Shown here piece after piece: positions 1 through 4,525 of a stretch of DNA of 7,317 nt. Within the stretch, counting starts at the first letter, position 1, and every line of letters begins with the position of its first letter. Source of the DNA: an uncultured Oscillospiraceae bacterium (GTDB taxonomy: Bacteria > Bacillota > Clostridia > Oscillospirales > Oscillospiraceae); assembly GCA_934646185.1 (NCBI GenBank), contig CAKUEH010000059.1, forward strand, positions 1-7,317, in the 5' to 3' direction. A program made the translations under genes and the position numbers. Below the pieces are notes generated by a model. The model searched no databases and was not told the origin of the DNA. It saw only the letters and a list, made by a program, of their open reading frames with translations.

Positions 1-73
<73 letters not shown>

Positions 74-109
74 ATATGGAAGAGAGTGTAAATATTGAGT
101 TTTAAGTGC

Positions 110-159
110 GGGGGTTGTTTACCGCTTCAACCGGGCTCCCAGCTGAGCTATACCCCCAT
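110..159 (-). pseudogene. truncated tRNA-Ala-like copy in the tRNA leader
   Basis: The 24 bases at 159-136 (minus) are identical to the 5' end of the adjacent tRNA-Ala together with its two upstream bases (75-52). After the D-arm the similarity fades, apart from a shared TTGAA, and there is no anticodon arm or T-arm. A compact fold is still possible. GGGGGT (157-152) can pair with ACCCCC (115-110), and GCTC (148-145) with GAGC (138-135), giving an acceptor-plus-D-arm mini structure of about 48 nt. It sits between the promoter and the true tRNA, so it should be part of the precursor transcript. It could be a remnant of a tandem tRNA copy after deletion, or an incidental recombination product. 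A processing role is only inference. Confidence 0.7.
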
Positions 160-169
160 CGGCGGAATT

Positions 170-198
170 ATTCTATCAGATCTTTTCGGAAAATGCAA
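170..198 (-). promoter_or_regulatory. sigma-A promoter for the tRNA-Ala transcript
   Basis: On the minus strand, TTGCAT (198-193) and TAGAAT (175-170) are separated by exactly 17 bp, matching housekeeping -35/-10 elements. The predicted start near 163 lies only a few bases before the tRNA-like fragment at 157. The promoter therefore drives the fragment and then tRNA-Ala. Confidence 0.8.
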
Positions 199-216
199 GT
201 GTTTTTTTCTGAAATC

Positions 217-230
217 CGAAAAAATTTTCG
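217..230 (-). terminator. weak AT-rich hairpin after the secreted protein gene
   Basis: Just past the stop codon of the upstream minus-strand gene, CGAAAA and TTTTCG form a perfect 6-bp inverted repeat around TT. The stem is AT-rich and no clean T-tract follows it. It is a poor intrinsic terminator candidate, but the only one between that gene and the tRNA promoter. Confidence 0.25.
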
Positions 231-236
231 AATGGG

Positions 237-1301
237 TCATGGGCGGTCGGTCGTTTCGAGCAGCTGGAAGATGCGGGCTTCGGCGGAAAAGAGGGTATAG
301 AGCACGGAGGAGGCGTCTTCGGAGCAGACGAGCAGATGCGCTGATTCGGAAGCGGCGGCGTCGGCGGCGGAAACGGGGGAGGCCGGCGCGTGGAAGACGC
401 AGTAGCCGTCCGGCGCCTCGGCGCCGGCGGGCAGGAGGGCGAGCAGCGTTTTCTGGCAGGTGAGGGCGCACAGCGCGTCGTTCGCGCGCGAGAGCGCGTC
501 GGAGAAATTTTCTTCCTCTTCTGCGGCGGTGACGCCCAGCGCGTGGCCTGCGGCGAGCAGCTCGAAGACCAGCGACGGGTCGGAGCGGATCTCCGCCTCC
601 GTCAGGAAGAACGTCCCGCGCAGCTTATAGGTTTCCAGCGCCGCCATGCTGTCGCGCATGGTCTCGCTGCCGGTGAAGGCGAGGTAGACAGTCGCGGGCT
701 TTTTTTCCGCGGCAGGCTGATCCTGTGTGCCCTGCGTGCCGCCGTTGGGGCGGTCGGCGGGCTTTTCCTGGGGCTGCGAGCCGCTCTGGTTCTGCCGGAC
801 GCGGTAGGCGATCAGATTTTCTGCCTTTTCGATGAACAGCGAATCGTCGTAGACCTCGCTGCCGTCGGTAAAGCGCAGCACCTGATAGCCGCCTGCGGAT
901 TCGAGCATCGTGGTCTTGAGGCCGAAATGCGAGGCGCAGAAGGTGAGCGGCAGATAGAGGATGCCGCCGCGGTACAGCACGTTCGCGGTCGAGACGCTGC
1001 CGCTTTCGTCGCTGACGGTCCCGGCGGCCAGATCGAAGAGCATCTGGCGGCCGCGGCTGAGCAGAACGTAGGTCTGCTTGACCTGATTATACGACGGCGT
1101 GACGCCGCACGGCTGGCTGTCGAAGACCTGATAGGGGACGTAGAGCGTGCCGCCGGAGTAGGTCGGGAATACGTTCAGCGTCAGGGGGATGGTGTCGTTG
1201 ACGGCGACAAAGAACAGCTCGCCCTCGGCCAGTGCGGGCGTACCCAGGCACACGGTCAACGCGAGACACAAAAATAGACAGATCACGCCGCGCAGCTTCA
1301 T
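237..1301 (-). CDS. secreted stalk-domain protein with degenerate NodB deacetylase-like domain
   Basis: A 354-residue protein. Residues 1-25 (MKLRGVICLFLCLALTVCLG followed by TPALA) form a signal peptide with an ALA/E cleavage site, so it is probably exported. Residues about 31-150 resemble copper-amine-oxidase N-terminal (stalk) repeats, with GGTLYVPYQVF and GGILYLPLTF segments. A Gln/Pro/Gly-rich linker (about 170-203) leads to a polysaccharide-deacetylase-like region. There, TVYLAFTGSE (204-213) and RGTFFLTEAEI (228-238) match the usual TFDDG and ATFF segments. The metal and catalytic residues are gone: TGSE replaces the Asp pair, GHALGVTAAEE (252-262) lacks both motif-2 histidines, and the motif-3 arginine is absent. 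It is likely a non-catalytic, possibly glycan-binding protein. The ATG at 1301 is chosen because it begins the signal peptide and is preceded by AAGGA. An in-frame ATG at 1346 lies upstream of the predicted transcription start. It is monocistronic and divergent from the dCMP deaminase operon. Confidence 0.85.
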   Translation of the reverse strand: MKLRGVICLFLCLALTVCLGTPALAEGELFFVAVNDTIPLTLNVFPTYSGGTLYVPYQVFDSQPCGVTPSYNQVKQTYVLLSRGRQMLFDLAAGTVSDESGSVSTANVLYRGGILYLPLTFCASHFGLKTTMLESAGGYQVLRFTDGSEVYDDSLFIEKAENLIAYRVRQNQSGSQPQEKPADRPNGGTQGTQDQPAAEKKPATVYLAFTGSETMRDSMAALETYKLRGTFFLTEAEIRSDPSLVFELLAAGHALGVTAAEEEENFSDALSRANDALCALTCQKTLLALLPAGAEAPDGYCVFHAPASPVSAADAAASESAHLLVCSEDASSVLYTLFSAEARIFQLLETTDRP

Positions 1302-1336
1302 TGTTTCGCCGTCCTTCCGGTAAAAAATCCATACAC

Positions 1337-1365
1337 AGTATACCATAAATCGCGGATAAGAGCAA
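1337..1365 (-). promoter_or_regulatory. sigma-A promoter of the secreted protein gene
   Basis: On the minus strand, TTGCTC (1365-1360) and TATACT (1342-1337) are 17 bp apart. Transcription should start near 1330, about 30 bases before the ATG at 1301. This excludes the longer reading from 1346 and supports the shorter start. Confidence 0.75.
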
Positions 1366-1374
1366 GGATTTCAG

Positions 1375-1403
1375 TTGCCCTGTAAAAAAGAGTATGATAT
1401 ACT
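1375..1403 (+). promoter_or_regulatory. sigma-A promoter of the dCMP deaminase-dus-sigma operon
   Basis: TTGCCC (1375-1380) and TATACT (1398-1403) are separated by 17 bp. Its -35 box is only 9 bp from the -35 box of the divergent promoter, so the two polymerase sites are back to back and could share a regulator. The predicted leader is about 28 bases and carries GGAGGA (1425-1430) ahead of the first ATG. Confidence 0.78.
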
Positions 1404-1437
1404 AATCAGAAACTAGGGCCTGCGGGAGGAATGCGCC

Positions 1438-1914
1438 ATGGAACGGATCGTAAAGGAGAATTATTATCTGGACATCGCCGAAACCGTGCTGGAACGCTCG
1501 ACGTGCCTGCGCCGGCAATACGGCGCGATCATCGTCCGCAACGACGAGATCGTCGCCACGGGCTATAACGGTGCGCCGCGCGGACGGAAAAACTGCTCCG
1601 ATCTCGGCTACTGCGTGCGCGAGCAGATGCGCGTGCCGCGCGGCGAGCGGTATGAGCTGTGCCGCAGCGTCCACGCCGAGGCGAACGCCATTATCTCCGC
1701 CTCCCGCAACGAGTGCATCGGGGGTGATATTTATCTCGTCGGCCACGACGCGAAAACAGGGGATATCTTATCCGACGCGACCTCCTGCTCGATGTGCAGG
1801 CGCATGATCATCAACGCGGGGCTGCGGCGCGTGGTCATCCGCAATACGAAAACGGACTTTACGGTCGTTCCGGTGCAGGACTGGATCGATCAGGACGATA
1901 CATTGGAAGTATAA
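1438..1914 (+). CDS. dCMP deaminase (ComEB-type cytidine/deoxycytidylate deaminase)
   Basis: A 158-residue cytosolic zinc deaminase that by family converts dCMP to dUMP, the substrate of thymidylate synthase. The zinc/catalytic motif is H79-A-E81 in SVHAEANAI, with the second half at C117-S-M-C120 in TSCSMCRRMIINAG. The usual Pro before the first Cys is Ser here. GAIIVRNDEIVATGYNGAPRG (residues 29-49) is the family N-terminal signature, written GYNGxP in most dCMP deaminases. Extra cysteines at 23, 53, 59 and 75 could hold a structural zinc, as known in phage-type enzymes. Length is normal. The ATG has GGAGGA 7 bases upstream. It is first in its operon, with the dus gene starting 2 bases after its stop. 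dCMP deaminase is preferred over a generic CMP deaminase because of the long GYNGAPRG-to-HAE insertion. No sign of damage. Confidence 0.93.
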   Translation: MERIVKENYYLDIAETVLERSTCLRRQYGAIIVRNDEIVATGYNGAPRGRKNCSDLGYCVREQMRVPRGERYELCRSVHAEANAIISASRNECIGGDIYLVGHDAKTGDILSDATSCSMCRRMIINAGLRRVVIRNTKTDFTVVPVQDWIDQDDTLEV

Positions 1915-1916
1915 GC

Positions 1917-2882
1917 ATGCGGCTTGGAAATCTGGAAATTCAGGGAGACCTGGTTCTTGCGCCGATGGCGGGCGTGACGGATCTGGCGTTCCGCACGATT
2001 TGCGCGGAATTGGGCGCGGCGGTGACGGTGACGGAGATGGTCTCGTCGCGGGCGCTGATCTATCAGGATAAAAAGAGCAGGAGTCTGCTGCACAAAACGC
2101 CCATCGGGATCTGCGGCGCGCAGATCTTCGGAAACGATCCGTCCGTCATGGCGGACGGCGCGGCGCTGGCGCTGGAGGCGTCGGGCGCGGATTTTATCGA
2201 TATCAACATGGGCTGCCCCATGCCGAAGATCGCGAACAACGGCGACGGGAGCGCACTGATGAAGGACCCCGAAAAGGCGGCGCGGATCGTCGAAGCGGTC
2301 GTGAAGGCCGTGCCGGTGCCGGTCACGGTCAAGATGCGCAAGGGCTGGGACAAGGGCTCGTGCAACGCGCCGGAGCTGGCTGCGATGCTCGAACAGGCGG
2401 GCGCGGCGGCGATCGCCGTCCACGGCCGGACGAAGACGATGCTCTATTCCGGCGTCGCCGACTGGGACTGCATCCGCGCGGTCAAAGAGGCCGTGAAGAT
2501 CCCCGTGATCGCCAACGGCGATATTTTCACGGCGGAGGACGCCGTGAAATGCAAAGCGCGCACGGGCGCGGACATGCTCATGCTGGGCCGGACGACGTTC
2601 GGCGACCCGTGGGTGTTCGAACAGGCGCAGGCCGCGCTGCACGGCGAGGCCGTGCCGGAGACGCCGCCTCTGCGCAGCCGGGTCGACACGGCCCTGCGGC
2701 AGTTTCGCCTTGCGGCGCAGGACAAGGGCGAGCACATCGCCTGTCTGGAGGCGCGGAAGCACTTCGCGTGGTATCTGCGCGGCGTGGCGCACAGCGGGTA
2801 TTATAAGGAAAAAATTTCGTCGATCTCGACGATGGACGAGATCGAACGGATCGCAGACGGGATCAAGAGAGATTTGAGGTGA
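1917..2882 (+). CDS. dusB: tRNA-dihydrouridine synthase (DusB family)
   Basis: A 321-residue FMN-dependent enzyme that reduces uridines in tRNA D-loops to dihydrouridine using NADPH. The TIM-barrel opens with LVLAPMAGVTDLAFR (12-26), the FMN-binding signature. The catalytic cysteine is C100 in DINMGCPMPKI. Other flavin/tRNA contacts visible are K139 in TVKMRKGW, H169 in AVHGRT, IANGDI (198-203) and LMLGRTTFGDPW (221-232). A C-terminal helical tRNA-binding part follows, with EARKHFAWYLRG at 278-289. Length and motifs are those of an intact enzyme. The ATG at 1917 is chosen because homologous sequence begins at RLGNLEIQGDLVLAPMAG and GGAAG lies 7 bases before it; an open frame extending upstream overlaps the deaminase gene and is not credible. 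It is probably translationally coupled to the deaminase, and its stop overlaps the sigma factor's GTG start. Confidence 0.95.
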   Translation: MRLGNLEIQGDLVLAPMAGVTDLAFRTICAELGAAVTVTEMVSSRALIYQDKKSRSLLHKTPIGICGAQIFGNDPSVMADGAALALEASGADFIDINMGCPMPKIANNGDGSALMKDPEKAARIVEAVVKAVPVPVTVKMRKGWDKGSCNAPELAAMLEQAGAAAIAVHGRTKTMLYSGVADWDCIRAVKEAVKIPVIANGDIFTAEDAVKCKARTGADMLMLGRTTFGDPWVFEQAQAALHGEAVPETPPLRSRVDTALRQFRLAAQDKGEHIACLEARKHFAWYLRGVAHSGYYKEKISSISTMDEIERIADGIKRDLR

Positions 2883-3481
2883 AGCCCTTGCAGGATGACA
2901 GCCTGATCCGCAGAGCGGCCGCGCAGGACGCGGCCGCGTTTGAGCAGCTGATGCTGCAGCATCAGAAGCCGGTCTACAATATTTGCTACCGCATGGCGGA
3001 AAACGCCGAGGATGCGCTCGACCTGTCGCAGGAGGTGTTTCTGAAGCTGTGGCGGACGCTGGCACAGTATCAGTTTGACGCGGCGTTTTCCACCTGGCTC
3101 TACCGGCTGACGCAGAACGTCTGCATCGATTTTCTGCGCCGGCAGAAGCGGCAGCAGCACGTTTCGCTCACGTTTTCCGACGATGAGGACGAGGGAAAGG
3201 AGCTCTCGGTCCCGGATCCCGCGCCGCTGCCGGAGGAGCGGGTGATCTACAACGAAAAGCAGGAGGCCATCCGGAACGCCATGAACGCCCTGCCGGTCGA
3301 TTTCCGAGAGGTTCTGGAGCTTCGCGTGGTGCGGCAGCTGCCGTATGAGCAGATCGCGCAGATCATGGATCTTCCGGTCGGAACGGTCAAGTCGCGTCTG
3401 GCGCGGGCAAGGATCCAGCTGAAAAAAAGATTGGACGCCGGGAACTTTTTCGAAACCGGCGCGTCTAAACGCACGGAATAA
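2879..3481 (+). CDS. ECF-family RNA polymerase sigma factor
   Basis: A 200-residue two-domain sigma factor. Region 2 spans about residues 20-90: FEQLMLQHQKPVYNICYRMA, then AEDALDLSQEVFLKLWRTL with the core-binding and -10 helices, then FSTWLYRLTQNVCIDFLRR. An acidic linker follows (DDEDEGKE, 101-108). Region 4 spans about 130-186, where ALPVDFREVLELRVVRQLPY and GTVKSRLARARIQLKKRL form the -35-recognising helix-turn-helix. No further C-terminal domain is present. It sits directly before an anti-sigma gene, the usual regulatory pairing, and probably serves an envelope stress response. The start is uncertain. GTG at 2879 overlaps the dus stop (GTGA), but TTG at 2888 has a better-placed GAGGTG site 6 bases upstream and yields the more typical N-terminus MQDDSLIRRAAAQD. 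No ECF-type autoregulatory promoter was recognised upstream. Confidence 0.93.
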   Translation: MKPLQDDSLIRRAAAQDAAAFEQLMLQHQKPVYNICYRMAENAEDALDLSQEVFLKLWRTLAQYQFDAAFSTWLYRLTQNVCIDFLRRQKRQQHVSLTFSDDEDEGKELSVPDPAPLPEERVIYNEKQEAIRNAMNALPVDFREVLELRVVRQLPYEQIAQIMDLPVGTVKSRLARARIQLKKRLDAGNFFETGASKRTE

Positions 3482-3499
3482 ACAGGAGGTGGGCGAGCC

Positions 3500-4162
3500 A
3501 TGAACTGTGAAAACGCGCTGGAGCTTATGAACCGGGAGCTGGACGGAGCGCTGACAGAGGCGGAATCGGCGGCGCTGCGGGCCCATCTGGACGCCTGTCC
3601 GGACTGCCGGGAAACATGGCGGCAGCTGCACGAGCTGGACGCGCTGCTGCAGGAAGGCGAGCTGGAGCCGCCCGCGGCGCTGCACGACGGCGTGATGCGG
3701 ACGATCCGGCAGGAGGAAAAGCAGAAAAAACGCCGCGTCTGGATCCCTGCCGCGGCCATCGCGGCAGCAGCCGCGCTTGTGCTGCTGGCAGGCCGGGCGG
3801 GGCTGATCGCGCTGCCCGGATTTGAGCAGACCGACGTGATCTCGGTCAATATCGGCTCGGCGGTCGAGCAGATCTTCGCGCAGACCGGCGCGAAAACGCC
3901 GGACAAAGCCGCCGCGCAGCAGGCGGCGGAGCTTGCCGCCGAGACGGGGCTGGACGTGCTGCTGGTGTGGAACAGCGGCGTTCCGCTTGAGCTGGAAACG
4001 ATGGCGTATGAGACGGCGCAGAACGGCGCGCGGCTGTACCGCGTAACGGGCCAGCTGGCGCAGACGATCCTGGACGAATACGGCGCGGCGGCCTATTCCC
4101 CCGACGACGTATTCTCCGATCTGCCGGAAAAAGAAGCGGTATACGTGCTGGTGCTGCCGTAA
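3500..4162 (+). CDS. membrane-anchored zinc-finger anti-sigma factor
   Basis: A 220-residue protein. The N-terminal cytoplasmic domain (about 1-50) carries the zinc-binding anti-sigma motif H29-x3-C33-x2-C36 in LRAHLDACPDC, with another Cys at position 3. After a charged stretch EEKQKKRR (72-79), one hydrophobic segment at about 81-98 (WIPAAAIAAAAALVLLAG) should cross the membrane, leaving about 120 residues outside. That outer part is not recognised; it is Ala-rich, then has an alpha/beta-looking end (LDVLLVWNSG, VYVLVLP) that may sense a signal. By family it should bind and hold the upstream sigma factor until released, often through proteolysis. A consensus AGGAGGTG (3484-3491) lies 8 bases before the ATG and 18 bp separate it from the sigma stop. 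It ends the operon. Confidence 0.88.
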   Translation: MNCENALELMNRELDGALTEAESAALRAHLDACPDCRETWRQLHELDALLQEGELEPPAALHDGVMRTIRQEEKQKKRRVWIPAAAIAAAAALVLLAGRAGLIALPGFEQTDVISVNIGSAVEQIFAQTGAKTPDKAAAQQAAELAAETGLDVLLVWNSGVPLELETMAYETAQNGARLYRVTGQLAQTILDEYGAAAYSPDDVFSDLPEKEAVYVLVLP

Positions 4163-4169
4163 CGCCGCA

Positions 4170-4265
4170 CCCAAGGCTCCCCTTGGGCACAAGGGGCCGA
4201 TTCCCCCTATCAGGGGGAAATGGCCCGTAGGGCCAAAAGGGGTAGGGACGCTGGCGCGAAGCGCC
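4170..4265. repeat. multi-hairpin palindromic intergenic element
   Basis: Four stem-loops are packed into 96 bases after the anti-sigma gene. They are CCCAAGG/CCTTGGG (4170-4187) or, mutually exclusive with it, CCCCTTG/CAAGGGG (4179-4196); TTCCCCCT/AGGGGGAA (4201-4219); TGGCCC/GGGCCA (4221-4235); and GGCGC/GCGCC around GAA (4253-4265). No open frame or coding pattern fits. The look matches dispersed MITE- or REP-like intergenic units remembered from Oscillospiraceae genomes (inference, no search done). The hairpins could also act as 3'-end stabilisers or terminators for the sigma operon, although none is followed by a T-run. Confidence 0.6.
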
Positions 4266-4315
4266 TGAGGGGATTCGAACGCTGCAAATTTCAGAGCGCT
4301 TCCAAACCTTATATT

Positions 4316-4342
4316 TGTAGGGGCCGACGACTCTGTCGGCCC
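4316..4342 (+). repeat. 27-nt stem-loop repeat, copy 1
   Basis: The unit is TGTAG followed by an 8-bp perfect stem GGGCCGAC/GTCGGCCC around loop GACTCT. It is followed by TTT, so it could double as a weak terminator. Two further copies lie within 125 bp, sharing the TGTAG lead-in and the RACTCT loop, with stem changes that keep pairing. Confidence 0.8.
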
Positions 4343-4394
4343 TTTGGGCAGTTTCGAATTCGCCGAAGAATGCCGTAAAATCGGTATATTCTGC

Positions 4395-4421
4395 GGGCGG
4401 ACAGAGTCGTCCGCCCCTACA
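4395..4421 (-). repeat. 27-nt stem-loop repeat, copy 2 (inverted)
   Basis: Read on the minus strand, this is TGTAG plus stem GGGCGGAC/GTCCGCCC around loop GACTCT. Relative to copy 1, stem position 5 is G instead of C and its partner changes from G to C, so pairing is preserved. The copy is in the opposite orientation to copies 1 and 3. Confidence 0.8.
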
Positions 4422-4439
4422 GGGCGTGCGAAGGGGCGT

Positions 4440-4466
4440 TGTAGGGGCCGGCAACTCTGCCGGCCC
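4440..4466 (+). repeat. 27-nt stem-loop repeat, copy 3
   Basis: TGTAG plus stem GGGCCGGC/GCCGGCCC around loop AACTCT. Relative to copy 1, stem position 7 changes A to G and its partner T to C, again a compensatory pair. The first loop base is A rather than G. It lies 18 bases after copy 2. Confidence 0.8.
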
Positions 4467-4493
4467 GAAAAATGCTGCGGATTTTTAACAGAC

Positions 4494-4521
4494 GCGGGCG
4501 GATCCGTTCGGATCCGCCCGC
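4494..4521 (-). terminator. hairpin terminator candidate of the L,D-transpeptidase gene
   Basis: A perfect 12-bp inverted repeat, GCGGGCGGATCC/GGATCCGCCCGC with a 4-base loop, begins 4 bases after the stop codon of the minus-strand L,D-transpeptidase gene. It is very stable, but only a broken T-tract (GTCTGTT) follows on the minus strand. Position and strength support a terminator or 3'-end barrier, possibly working from both sides between the convergent genes. Confidence 0.65.
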
Positions 4522-4525
4522 TGGT

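Noticed and set aside
390..1277. Long plus-strand open frame opposite the secreted protein gene
   Set aside because: It is a GC-rich shadow of the minus-strand gene, full of Arg/Ala/Gly runs, with no ribosome site or recognisable domain. The minus-strand reading has a promoter, signal peptide and domains.
1890..4192. Two long minus-strand open frames across dus, sigma and anti-sigma
   Set aside because: Both are very rich in Arg, His and Pro, as expected of the complementary frame of GC-rich genes. They lack ribosome sites and overlap three well-supported genes.
4253..4281. tRNA T-arm look-alike (GTTCGAATCCCC on the minus strand)
   Set aside because: It matches a T-loop locally but has no acceptor, anticodon or D-arm nearby, and it belongs to the end of the multi-hairpin repeat unit.
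4316..4466. CRISPR-like array
   Set aside because: There are only three copies, one inverted, with unequal gaps of 52 and 18 bases and sequence variation in the stems. A CRISPR array needs same-orientation, near-identical repeats with uniform spacers.
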